Below the pieces are notes generated by a model. The model made no database searches. It saw nothing but the letters and a program-made list of their open reading frames with translations, and had not been told where the DNA came from. A stretch of DNA of 64,000 nt, from contig NZ_MSSW01000009.1 in NCBI RefSeq assembly GCF_002150685.1, forward strand, positions 111,438 through 175,437. The letters run 5' to 3'. A program made the position numbers and the translations under genes. Source of the stretch: Algoriphagus antarcticus (GTDB lineage Bacteria > Bacteroidota > Bacteroidia > Cytophagales > Cyclobacteriaceae). This document shows, piece after piece, positions 38,619 through 47,600 of this stretch (position 1 is its first letter; each line of letters opens with the position of its first letter).

Positions 38619-38924
38619 TCAGTACAGACACCGCAGTCGGGCTTACTTTACTGCATGCCTCACGGCAAACCATGCCGATAGCTAACGGCACGACTTGCTT
38701 GGCTTCGGGACAGCCTGTCCCGAGAATCGGGAATACCCCCGCGCTTGAGGGACTTTATTCACTAAAAGTTCTAATTCATTCGTGTTCATGAATGCTTCAC
38801 ATTTCACCCGTTGGAACGACCATCTTTTTGATCTATATTCACCATTCAAGGCACACACAGCACCTACAATAAATTGGCGGTTCAGTGCTCCAAAGACACA
38901 TTTGTGGTTAATCAAACATTGATT

Positions 38925-39308
38925 TTCCACTTCACTGAAGTGGGGAAAATCTCAAAGCATTTCATTGATTGCGGCGTAACTGTTAGAAATGAAAACGTAG
39001 CCAATTTCCAGCTTTGGGATGCGGTCGATTACAATCACAGACTTCATCCGGAGCGGTTATTAAGCATTAATGAGCTTTCTGAAAAAGTGCTGAAATTGGA
39101 AGATTTGGAGGTAGAAGTCGAATATCAGGGTCAGACAATAGAGAAGTTCGGATTGGAATTCGACGGAGTCAATTTTCTACTTACTAATAAGCAAACAGAT
39201 TGTCTCGCAAAGGAGAAATGTAGGATCCCTCAAAAAAAGTCAAAAGTCCAACTTTCAGAATTAAGAGGGAATGAAGAGTCTTGCACTCCTGGTACGGGCT
39301 GCTGCTAA
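38925..39308 (+). pseudogene. DUF6428 family protein, N-terminus lost
   Basis: From about 38925 the frame encodes FHFTEVGKISKHFIDCG, FQLWDAVDYNHRLHPERLL, TNKQTDCLAKEKCRIPQKKS and the end ESCTPGTGCC, matching DUF6428 proteins that sit in Bacteroidota arsenic operons. The family's first 25-30 residues (a short N-terminal helix before the FHVTEVG block) are replaced by unrelated sequence next to the intron scar. An ATG at 38874 could start a hybrid protein of 144 residues. The Cys pairs (DCLAKEKC, CTPGTGCC) suggest metal or metalloid binding. Truncation coincides with the remnant mobile element. Confidence 0.7.
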
Positions 39309-39329
39309 AACCAAAATATTTTATTAGAT

Positions 39330-39962
39330 ATGAGCGCAGACACGATAAAATTGTTGCCCAATCTTTTGGCGACAGTGGAACTGGCACGATCACTTCCTGT
39401 TTCAGAACAAAGGAAAGAAGTCCTTCAAGTACTTATTGATTACACTCAGGATAAAGTCAATAATGGTGAAGAGCTTAATTTAAACTTCATCTGTACCCAT
39501 AATTCCAGAAGAAGCCAATTTGCACAAATCTGGGCACAGACTGCCGCTGACTATTTTGGAATTCCCGCGAATTGCTATTCAGGCGGTGTAGAAGTAACTG
39601 CTTTCAATGAAAGAGCAGTAGCTTCGATCAAAAGAAATGGCTTCAGAGTTACTAAGAAGGGAATTGAAAATGCAGTGTACTTTATTTTTCATTCTGATGA
39701 TCAGGGCCCCATCAGCACATTTTCTAACCTGTATGATGACGCTATCAATAAAGCAACTCGATTTGGTGCAGTAATGACCTGCTCACACGCGGATGAAAAC
39801 TGTCCTTTTATACCGGGAACAGAACATCGAATTCCCGTGCGTTATGAAGATCCCAAAGTCTACGACGATACACCAGAAGAGAAAAACAAGTATGACGAGC
39901 GATCCTTACAAATAGCTTCTGAAATGTTTTATGTTTTCTCTCAAATATCCCTAGACAAATAA
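39330..39962 (+). CDS. protein-tyrosine-phosphatase-type arsenate reductase
   Basis: 210 residues, low-molecular-weight phosphatase fold. The P-loop is [14 protein letters not shown] near residues 54-67 (Cys-x5-Arg) after LNLNFI. The second half has [20 protein letters not shown] and [20 protein letters not shown] with further Cys residues usable for redox relay. This family lies next to DUF6428 and acr3 in Bacteroidota arsenic operons, so reduction of arsenate to arsenite is the likely job. It is intact while its neighbours on both sides are broken; start ATG at 39330, 19 bases after the DUF6428 stop. Confidence 0.85.
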   Translation: MSADTIKLLPNLLATVELARSLPVSEQRKEVLQVLIDYTQDKVNNGEELNLNFICTHNSRRSQFAQIWAQTAADYFGIPANCYSGGVEVTAFNERAVASIKRNGFRVTKKGIENAVYFIFHSDDQGPISTFSNLYDDAINKATRFGAVMTCSHADENCPFIPGTEHRIPVRYEDPKVYDDTPEEKNKYDERSLQIASEMFYVFSQISLDK

Positions 39963-39964
39963 GT

Positions 39965-41012
39965 ATGGCTCACAAAAAATTGAGTTTTTTGGATCAGTAT
40001 CTTACGCTTTGGATATTTCTTGCAATGGCCATTGGAGTGGGCATTGGTTATTTTTTGCCTTCAAGTTCTGAGTTTATAATTCTTTTGGGGTGGGCTCAAC
40101 CAATATCCCGATTGCTATTGGTTTAATTTTGATGATGTACCCGCCGCTGGCCAAAGTGGATTACAAGCAGTTGCCGAAGGTTTTTAAGAATGTAAAAATT
40201 CTAACGGTTTCATTGGTTTTGAATTGGGTCATCGGGCCAATTTTGATGTTTGCATTGGCATTGATATTTCTTCATGATTATCCGGAATACATGGTGGTTT
40301 GATTTTGATAGGCTTAGCAAGGTGCATTGCGATGGTGTTGGTGTGGAATGATCTCGCAGAGGGAAGTAGTGAATATGGAGCAGGTCTGGTTGCGTTGAAT
40401 AGCATATTTCAAGTTTTCGCCTATAGTTTTTATGCATGGATATTCATCACTATCCTTCCACCTTATTTCGGATTTGACGGCGCTGTCGTAGATATTTCTA
40501 TAGGGACAATAGCCGAAAGTGTGGCTATCTACTTGGGAATCCCATTTTTGATGGGGATTTTGAGCAGGTATGTTTTGGTGAAAGCGAAGGGTGAGGCTTG
40601 GCATCAAACTAAATTCATCTCTACAATTTCTCCAATCACACTCGGCTCTTTACTCTTCACGATTTTGGTGATGTTTTCCTTGAAAGGTGAACTGATAGTT
40701 CAGATTTCAATGGATGTTGTCAGAATAGCAATACCGCTCTTGATCTATTTCGTGTTAATGTTTTTGATAGGATTTTTCTTAACAAAGGCATTGGGAGCAG
40801 ATTATGAAAAAACAGCTTCAGTGGCATTTATGGCATCTGCAAACAATTTTGAACTGGCAATTGCTGTAGCGATTGCAGTTTTCGGTCTCAATTCAGGTCA
40901 GACATTTACAGGAGTTATTGGGCCTTTAGTAGAAGTACCTGCTTTAATCTTGCTCGTGCGTGTAGCTTTTTGGTTGAGGGGAAAGTATTTTTCAAACAGC
41001 TACTACTTATGA
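39965..41012 (+). pseudogene. acr3: ACR3-type arsenite efflux permease, two frameshifts
   Basis: Starting at ATG 39965: [34 protein letters not shown], then a one-base loss near 40077 and continuation in another frame with [20 protein letters not shown] and [21 protein letters not shown] second one-base loss near 40297 follows, then [20 protein letters not shown] with the conserved Cys, and [20 protein letters not shown] and [16 protein letters not shown] to 41012. Together the three frames give a full ten-helix ACR3. Both shifts sit in short A or G/T runs; decay or sequencing error are both possible. Confidence 0.85.
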
Positions 41013-41090
41013 ATTACTCCAAAAATTTTACTAACGTTCAATTAAAAGAACATTATCCCAGCAGTTTCTTAGGAAGGACATTTTGATTTT

Positions 41091-41203
41091 ACTGAAATCT
41101 GGAGATAATCTTCCCGATCCCCAGTCAGTTGATTTCTATCTCCTTTTTAAAGACCAGGCCACTGTGGACTATTCGGAATTTCAGATTATTCATTCATTTT
41201 AAT
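41091..41203 (+). pseudogene. possible RraB-like fragment
   Basis: One frame reads ILLKSGDNLPDPQSVDFYLL, FKDQATVDYSEFQIIHSF and stops. K-x-G-D-x-L-x-x-P-x-x-V-D-F/H is the hallmark of ribonuclease E inhibitor RraB-like domains. Nothing else of the domain is present. Weak, by eye. Confidence 0.3.
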
Positions 41204-41321
41204 TTCAAAAAGTGTATGGTGCCAGAAGTAACCTAATAAATTTCAAATTATTCAAAAATAGCCTGGTCCAGAAACTATTAAAAATAGATCAGTTGGATGC
41301 TGACAAAAACAATATCCTGCT

Positions 41322-41459
41322 TCAACTCCAAATTCTAAATGGAGGAAAAGCGGAGAACCAAGAAATGAAATCCAGGGCCCAATGGCTGTGGTTATCCTAG
41401 GCGGTTTGCTGACAGCAACTTTACTTAATCTGATCGTAATTCCATGTGTTTTACGAACT
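41322..41459 (+). repeat. RND efflux pump 3'-end remnant, left direct repeat
   Basis: Encodes GPMAVVILGGLLTATLLNLI and VIPCVL, the last membrane helix of CusA-type pumps. About 138 bases are repeated with roughly one change in eight at 42567-42703 in the same orientation. Confidence 0.75.
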
Positions 41460-41500
41460 GGTTCTGAAAAGAGAAGACCGTCAATTAGACAATTAGAGCA

Positions 41501-41535
41501 AATGCCCTGCGGTGAAGCTGCGGGGCATTTTTATT
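41501..41535 (+). terminator. intrinsic terminator of the pump remnant
   Basis: AATGCCCTGC pairs with GCGGGGCATT (one G-T pair) and TTTTATTT follows. It is the expected terminator just after an RND pump 3' end. Confidence 0.8.
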
Positions 41536-41540
41536 TCAGG

Positions 41541-41738
41541 ATGTTTGCAGCGCAAGAAGATTACCCTGTATTTATTGTCTTGGGAGCAGGCGGCAAACCT
41601 TCCAATCCTGACGAGTTGTACATTCTACCAATTCAAGAACTTGCTAAACCTATTCTCCATACCGCAAGATTGGGAAGATACAGGATGAAAATTGATACTG
41701 ATTTCTTTTTTGATCAGGAAAAGAAAATTCTTAGGTGA
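41541..41738 (+). CDS. hypothetical protein, possibly truncated
   Basis: 65 residues from the ATG at 41541, directly after the terminator: MFAAQEDYPVFIVLGAGGKP, DELYILPIQELAKPILHTAR, LGRYRMKIDTDFFFDQEKKI. The sequence reads like the C-terminal part of a larger soluble protein (several conserved-looking hydrophobic strands, no N-terminal context). The upstream frame is open into the RND remnant, so the piece may have been joined by recombination. No family recognised. Confidence 0.45.
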   Translation: MFAAQEDYPVFIVLGAGGKPSNPDELYILPIQELAKPILHTARLGRYRMKIDTDFFFDQEKKILR

Positions 41739-41835
41739 ATTAAATATATGCATTTTTTGGGTGGTGAAATACTTCAGTTTGTTTTCAGTTTGAAAACTTT
41801 TTGATATCTTTAAACGTTTATTAAAACGACTTGCT

Positions 41836-42141
41836 TTGAAAAACATCATATCTATCAAAAACTTGATTCAGTTTTATCAAAAGCCTCCGAATTCCAAATC
41901 AAGCTTAGAAACATGGATGTCCATCACCAAACATGCGAATTGGCTAAAACCTTCGGACGTGGTAGAAGATTTTCCAGATGCTGATCCAGTAAAAAATAGT
42001 CGGGTGGTGTTTAACATCGCTAGAAACAAATACAGATTGATAGTTCAGATAAGTTTCCCAAGACAATGGGTCTTTATTAAATTCATCGGAACACATTCAG
42101 AATACGACAAAGTTGATGTGAACACCATTGACCAATTTTAA
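41836..42141 (+). CDS. higB: HigB-family toxin
   Basis: 101 residues, HigB_toxin (RelE-superfamily mRNA interferase) family. Diagnostic blocks are SSLETWMSITKHANWLKPSD, VKNSRVVFNIARNKYRLIVQ and VFIKFIGTHSEYDKVDVNTI. The His-Ser-Glu-Tyr-Asp-Lys motif near the C-terminus is characteristic of the ribosome-dependent mRNase type. No ATG: TTG at 41836 (MKNIISIKNLIQFYQ) is the best start. The antitoxin gene follows after 21 bases; toxin before antitoxin is the normal Hig order. Confidence 0.9.
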   Translation: MKNIISIKNLIQFYQKPPNSKSSLETWMSITKHANWLKPSDVVEDFPDADPVKNSRVVFNIARNKYRLIVQISFPRQWVFIKFIGTHSEYDKVDVNTIDQF

Positions 42142-42162
42142 ACCGTAAACCAAATTGTAATC

Positions 42163-42555
42163 ATGAAGTGGGAAAAGACGATAACTACAGAGCAAGAATA
42201 CGAGAAAACACTTGCGAGACTTTCTGAGATTTTTCAGGCAGATGCTGACAGTGCAGAAGGGATGGAAGCAGAGTTGTTGGTAACCTTAGTTGATAAATAT
42301 GAAAAGGAACATTACCCTATCTCCTTACCCGATCCTATTGATGCAATGAGGGAAACAATGGAAAGAAAAGGATTTAAGGCTAAAGACTTGATTCCAGCCA
42401 TTGGCAGTAAAACAACTGTCAGCCTCGTGCTAAACAGAAAAAGAGCGTTGACAATCGATATGATCAGAAACCTTTCTGTTTTGTTAGGCTTGCCTCTTGA
42501 AGTCCTGATTCAACCTTATAAACTTGACGGAAAGCCAGAAAAAGTGAATCCGTAG
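42163..42555 (+). CDS. higA: HigA-family antitoxin with XRE helix-turn-helix
   Basis: 130 residues. N-terminal helices (EQEYEKTLARLSEIFQADAD, AELLVTLVDKYEKEHYPISL) probably wrap the toxin. The C-terminal part is an XRE-like HTH: MRETMERKGFKAKDLIPAIG, SKTTVSLVLNRKRALTIDMI, RNLSVLLGLPLEVLIQPY. It neutralises HigB and is expected to autorepress the operon. The pair is flanked by direct repeats of pump 3' sequence (41322-41459, 42567-42703), so it looks like a small acquired island. Confidence 0.9.
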   Translation: MKWEKTITTEQEYEKTLARLSEIFQADADSAEGMEAELLVTLVDKYEKEHYPISLPDPIDAMRETMERKGFKAKDLIPAIGSKTTVSLVLNRKRALTIDMIRNLSVLLGLPLEVLIQPYKLDGKPEKVNP

Positions 42556-42566
42556 ATAGGAAACTT

Positions 42567-42703
42567 TCAACTCCAAATTCTAAACGGAGGAAAAGTGGAG
42601 AACGGGGAAATGAGATCCAGAGCCCAATGGTTGTGGTTACCCTGGGTGGTTTGCTGACAGCTACCTTGCTTAACTTGATCGTAATTCCATGTGTTTACGA
42701 ACT
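42567..42703 (+). repeat. RND efflux pump 3'-end remnant, right direct repeat
   Basis: Second, diverged copy of 41322-41459. The frame for the last helix is recognisable (GGLLTATLLNLIVIPCVY). It begins 12 bases after the higA stop. Confidence 0.75.
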
Positions 42704-42865
42704 AACAACCCTACTCCTCCGAAGGGGTAAGGCTGTTTATTTATAGCAGTTAATCGAAACTTGAATTAATAGTTTTTTAGCACTAAGCTAAAACGTTTCA
42801 GAATAAGAAAATCGCATTTTAAAAAGTCAAGCATACTAACGCTTGGCCTGAACGTTGGACATATA

Positions 42866-43345
42866 CTAATCTTTGCTCAATCTTTTTATCATTGCTTTCA
42901 TCTCGCTGATTTCTCTTCTTTGAGCTTCAATTATGTCATTAGCCAGCTTTTTTACTTCAGGGTCTTGTATGTCTGCACGTTCACTTGTCAATATGGCAAT
43001 AGAATGATGTGGGATCATAGCTTTCATCCAGAGCACATCTCCGATGGGTTCTTGCACACGGACAAGAAATAATGCACTAACAAATAAGAGAAAACTTCCA
43101 ACAATGATTGCTATGTTTTTTTGTCTGTTTTTATACATCTTTTTCATGAAAAGAAACATAATTACAGCCATTGCCGAAATGCCTAAACAGGACATGTAAA
43201 AACGCGTCAGGCTGAAATATACATGGTCTATTTGGTAGGTATTCAAGTACATGGTAATGTACATCGCAACAAAAGACGAGGCCAACATAGAAACAAATGT
43301 GGTATACTGTTCTTTCATTTGGTTATTATTTTCAGTGTGTTCCAT
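42866..43345 (-). CDS. DUF305 family membrane protein
   Basis: 159 residues: three to four N-terminal hydrophobic helices (FVSMLASSFVAMYITMYLNT, FYMSCLGISAMAVIMFLFMK, IAIIVGSFLLFVSALFLV) and a DUF305 helical segment with the motif WMKAMIPHHSIAILTSERAD and the AQRREISEMKAMIKRL tail. His/Met residues of the MIPHH motif suggest copper or silver binding; DUF305 proteins cluster with copper genes. It is paralogous to the gene at 52269 (same order of motifs). Minus strand, before the copper cluster. Confidence 0.88.
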   Translation of the reverse strand: MEHTENNNQMKEQYTTFVSMLASSFVAMYITMYLNTYQIDHVYFSLTRFYMSCLGISAMAVIMFLFMKKMYKNRQKNIAIIVGSFLLFVSALFLVRVQEPIGDVLWMKAMIPHHSIAILTSERADIQDPEVKKLANDIIEAQRREISEMKAMIKRLSKD

Positions 43346-43389
43346 TTGAATGATTTTAAGGTTTAAGTTAAGTAAAAAACAAACTAGAT

Positions 43390-43593
43390 TTATTCTAGCC
43401 TCTCGTCATTGGGTGGTTGCGCTAGGAAAACGGGGGAGACAAGGTCTGATGCGATTAGTTGAAGTCCCAAAGTATCAGCCATAGTTTGTGCTGTAACCGT
43501 AGTTTGAGTAGAATCCTCAGCGCGTGTCTTTGAAATAAAGGAAATGCAAAGCAGCAGCCCTGCAGCAGCATAAAACAGGTTGTTAATTTTCAT
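43390..43593 (-). pseudogene. N-terminal stub of a PQQ-dependent sugar dehydrogenase-like protein
   Basis: The signal peptide (MKINNLFYAAAGLLLCISFI) is followed after 25 residues by LGLQLIASDLVSPVFLAQPP and NDERLE, then a stop. L-x-x-V/I-A-x-x-L-x-S-P-V-x-L-A-x-P-P-x-D-x-R-L-F is the opening of soluble glucose/sorbosone dehydrogenase-type beta propellers, and only this first strand remains. The rest of the roughly 450-residue enzyme is absent. Confidence 0.6.
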
Positions 43594-44121
43594 AGTTATT
43601 TATTTTTTTATAAAAAACGAAACACAGACATTCATTCTAATTTACCCCTATAAAGGCTGTAACTAGGCCAAACAATTCTTCATAATAGGCAAGCAATGCC
43701 AGGTTTCAGATCGGTGATTACAATAATACTTGTTATTAAGCCTGCATAAGACTGCTCACTCTACCATCTTTTCAGGGTCGGCAATTATCAATTCTTCAAT
43801 TACTATTCCACCTGATTTCTTTCCTGATCTGAGTAATTTTAAAAATCTTATGAGAATAAATCACCTGAATTTGAGGCTCATTCGCCAACCTGATTCTAAG
43901 GAAAATGCGAAATGCCCACAAAGAAACCATATAAATCTGATGCTGGTCGGCCTTTGAGCAGAAAAGGAAGTGGAAATGGCGGCGGGCTTTTATTTTTTTT
44001 CTTTCAAAGAAAGAAATGTATTCAAAAACTGATTTGATAAAAAAACTTGATTTATAGCTGTTTAGTCCTTAGAATTTTTAAAATCTGAACCCTTTACAAT
44101 TTAATTCGTAAGTTTACACTG
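43594..44121. other. intergenic before the copper cluster
   Basis: About 530 bases. A plus-strand open stretch (43730-43957, ending NHINLMLVGL) has no recognisable homology, and a short frame from 43912 (MPTKKPYKSDAGRPLSRKGS) runs into a long T-tract. Neither is supported as a gene. Confidence 0.4.
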
Positions 44122-44538
44122 TTGAAAAAGACATTTTCCATAGCGTTTTCTCTCCTAATCCTCCTCAGCAATGTGGGATTGGCTAAGACTATACATCTCT
44201 GTATGGGTACAGCTATGGAGAGTGCAATTGGTTTTTCCACTTCCAATATAGAATGCGAAATGGCCAAAAAGAAGTCTGATTGTCATTCTAAAGCGGATTC
44301 GACTTCCCATGACGAGAAAGATTGTTGCGATGAGGAGTTTGAATTGCTCGTTTTAGACCAAGAGCTTCAGAAGTCAGCGCTCAGCCTTGATATTTCCACA
44401 GAATTCGTTGTTTCCTTGGTTTATACCTTCTTTGGGGTATCCATTTTTCCAACCGAGACCAACGAAAATTACACCGATTACCCTCCTCCAGTTCTAAGGC
44501 AAGACTTTCAAGTCCTTCATCAGTCCTTCTTAATTTAA
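44122..44538 (+). CDS. HYC_CC_PP family protein
   Basis: 138 residues. The start is TTG at 44122 (no ATG in frame): MKKTFSIAFSLLILLSNVGL is a signal peptide. The family hallmarks H-x-C (IHLCMGTAMES), a CC pair (EKDCCDEEFELL) and a PP pair (YTDYPPPVLRQDF) are all present; another Cys is at KKSDCHSK. Members occur beside Bacteroidota heavy-metal RND pumps, and the His/Cys groups suggest metal binding in the periplasm. It is 94 bases upstream of cusA in the same direction. Confidence 0.85.
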   Translation: MKKTFSIAFSLLILLSNVGLAKTIHLCMGTAMESAIGFSTSNIECEMAKKKSDCHSKADSTSHDEKDCCDEEFELLVLDQELQKSALSLDISTEFVVSLVYTFFGVSIFPTETNENYTDYPPPVLRQDFQVLHQSFLI

Positions 44539-44631
44539 TCATTCCGGTAGCCCAATTCCTCTGAATTGGGAGAATAAGCTGTTGCCTGTTTAGGCAATTG
44601 ATTCTTTCTATTTCTTTTACCGGATTCGATT

Positions 44632-47600
44632 ATGCTAAATACAATTATCAAGTTTTTTCTTGAAAACAAACTAGTCACCGTACTCCTGCTCCTGCTGATC
44701 ATTGCTTGGGGAGTTGTGACCGCCCCGTTCAACTGGGACACTGGATTTCTTCCAAGAGATCCTGTACCGGTGGATGCCATTCCTGATATTGGGGAAAATC
44801 AACAAATCGTATTCACGGAATGGATGGGGCGATCGCCTCAGGATGTGGAAGACCAAATCACTTATCCGCTTACTACTTCATTGTTGGGATTACCTGGCGT
44901 GAAAAGCGTCCGAAGTAGCTCTGCTTTTGGCTTTTCCAGTATCTACATCATTTTCGATGAGGATACAGAATTCTACTGGAGTCGCTCCAGAGTTTTAGAG
45001 AAACTCAACTCCCTACCTGCTGGACTATTACCTGATGACGTTCAGCCCAAGTTGGGACCGGATGCCACAGCTTTGGGTCAGGTATACTGGTACACTCTTG
45101 AAGGGCGAGATGCGGATGGTAATCCAGCCGGTGGCTGGGATCTTCACGAACTCAGAACTATTCAGGATTATTACGTCCGATATTCCCTGACCGCTGTCGA
45201 GGGAGTTTCTGAAGTCGCTTCGGTGGGTGGCTATGTGAAGGAATATCAGGTGGATGTAGATCCAACGGCGCTAAAAGCCTACGGTGTCACGCTGATGGAT
45301 GTGATGCAGGCCGTCCGAAAAAGCAATCTCGATGTCAGCGCCAATACTATTGAAGTCAATAAAGTGGACTATTTCGTCCGAGGTTTGGGCTATGTAGAAG
45401 AACTTTCCGATTTGGATCAGGCTGTAGTAAAAGTCACTGATAATGTTCCGATTCGGATCAAGGATGTCGCCAAAGTTAATATTGGCCCCCAAGTCCGAAA
45501 TATGGGTGGGATCTTGGATAAGTCTGGGTCCGAAGCTGTCGGTGGCGTAGTCATCGCCCGATATGGAGACAATCCATTGGCAGTCATTCAAGGTGTAAAA
45601 GCTGAAATCGAGAAGCTTTCCGAAGGCTTACCATCCAAAACGCTGGCTGATGGAAGGATCTCAAAAGTCACCATAGTTCCTTTTTACGATCGATCTGGGT
45701 TGATTTTCGAGACACTTGGAACACTCTACGAGGCTATTTCGCTTCAGATTTTGATCACGATTATCGTGATCGTGGTGATGGTCTCTAATCTGCGAGCCTC
45801 ATTCCTGATTTCTGCACTACTGCCTTTGGCGGTACTGATGTGCTTCATTTTTATGAAATATTTCGGAGTAGATGCCAATATCGTAGCGCTATCAGGAATT
45901 GCCATAGCGATTGGGACCATGGTGGATTTGGGGATTATTCTCAATGAGAATGTGCTGCGCCATCTTGAAGATGCGCCCGAAGGTCAGTCCAAAATGAAGA
46001 CGGTGTACTTGGCTACTACTGAAGTAGCCTCTGCCATTCTCACCGCAGTGAGTACGACGATCGTCAGCTTTCTCCCAGTATTTACGCTACAGGCAGCGGA
46101 AGGTAAGCTCTTTGGACCTTTGGCTTACACCAAATCCTTTGCACTGATTTCAGCATTGATTTTTACGCTTTTGATTATGCCGGCCTTTTCCCATTGGATT
46201 TTTTCCTTGAAAAGCGCTAGCAAACAAAGGGGGCTTTACCTAAATATCGCACTGATTGTTTTAGGACCAATCGTAGCTTTCACCATTTGGTCTTGGGCTG
46301 GTTGGGTCTTATTTGCTTTTGGAATTGCAAACTTACTAATCCACTATTATCCAGAGCGAGTTGGAAAATACCAAGATTACATCCGTGTTGGCATCACTGT
46401 AGTTGCCATTTCTTGGTTGCTGACGATCAAATGGCTTCCGCTTGGTGTCGCCAATAGCCTGTTGACAAATTTCATATTCATCGCTTTGATTATCGGTTTG
46501 GTATTGGGTACCTTCTCGATTTTTCTTCACTACTATCCGAGGATTCTCCTTTGGTGTCTGAATAATAAAGGCAAATTTCTAATCTTGCCTATCGTTATTT
46601 TTCTCTTGGGTATGAATGTCTGGTTGGGTTTCGACCGGGTTTTTGGGGTTTTCTCCAATACTGCCGACCGAGTCGGATGGAATCTTCGGGCAACGGGATT
46701 CTGGTCGAGCATGACCCACAGCTTTCCAGGCTTGGGAAAAGAATTTATGCCATCCTTGAATGAAGGTTCTTTTCTACTAATGCCTACCACTATGCCACAT
46801 TCTGGTCTCACTGAGAATAAAGAAGTGCTTGCCCAATTGGATATGCTGGTGACGGCGATTCCTGAAGTGGATATGGTAGTGGGAAAGGCAGGCCGGGCAG
46901 AAACAGCCATCGACCCTGCGCCTATTTCAATGTTTGAGAATACGATCAACTACAAATCGGAATATGCAACGGATGCGGATGGAAATCGCCTTCGTTTTAA
47001 GACAAATGATGATGGATTTTATGAATTGCAGTCGGGAGAGTTTTACGATCCTAGCCTAGATACTCCAAGTAAAGTCAATCCTTCAACTATGATTCCCGAC
47101 GAGGATGGTGAATACTTCCGTCAATGGCGAACTAAAATCAAGTCTCCTGATGACATCTGGAATGAAATTATAAGTGTCATCAATATTCCCGGAGTGACCT
47201 CCTCTCCAAAGCTTCAACCTATAGAGACTCGACTGGTGATGCTTCAAACTGGGATGCGTGCTCCAATGGGTATCAAAGTATATGGGCCTGATCTTCAAAC
47301 CATCGAAGAGTTTGGAATGAAGCTGGAGCGATACCTCAAGGAAGTACCTTCCGTAAAGAAAGAAGCGGTCTTTGCAGATCGAATCGTAGGCAAACCTTAC
47401 TTGGAATTAGACATCGACAGAGAACAAATCTCCCGCTATGGAATGAATGTAGTCGATGTGCAAGACTTTATTGAGACGGCGATTGGCGGTATGAAAGTCA
47501 GCACGACCGTCGAAGGTAGAGAGCGATTCCCAATCCGGGTTCGCTATGCTCGGGAATTCCGTGATGACCCAGCGGCCATCGAAAACATCCAAGTCCCTAC

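Larger units (their letters stand above)
37891..38760 (-). mobile_element. ORF-less group II intron-like remnant
   Basis: Read on the minus strand, the right part has the layout of a bacterial group II intron 3' end. A GTGAACCTCCGTATAC segment leads to GTGGTGTGAGAGGCGCACC, then GAGAAAACTGGCGAGG and a terminal CCGTCTACTCGAC at 37891. Upstream parts (GAAGTCAGCCGAGGTCATAG, CCTAATCAGACTGGGAGTGG) resemble the RNA stretch just before the intron-encoded reverse transcriptase. No reverse transcriptase frame remains; a palindromic element (38176-38226) sits where domain IV coding sequence would be. The 5' boundary is uncertain. At least six small palindromes are scattered through it. Assigned from remembered motif layout, not an alignment. 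Confidence 0.5.

Noticed and set aside
41212..41400. Plus-strand frame of 62 codons ending in the RND remnant.
   Set aside because: It reads the pump remnant in the wrong frame; the correct frame gives the last membrane helix.
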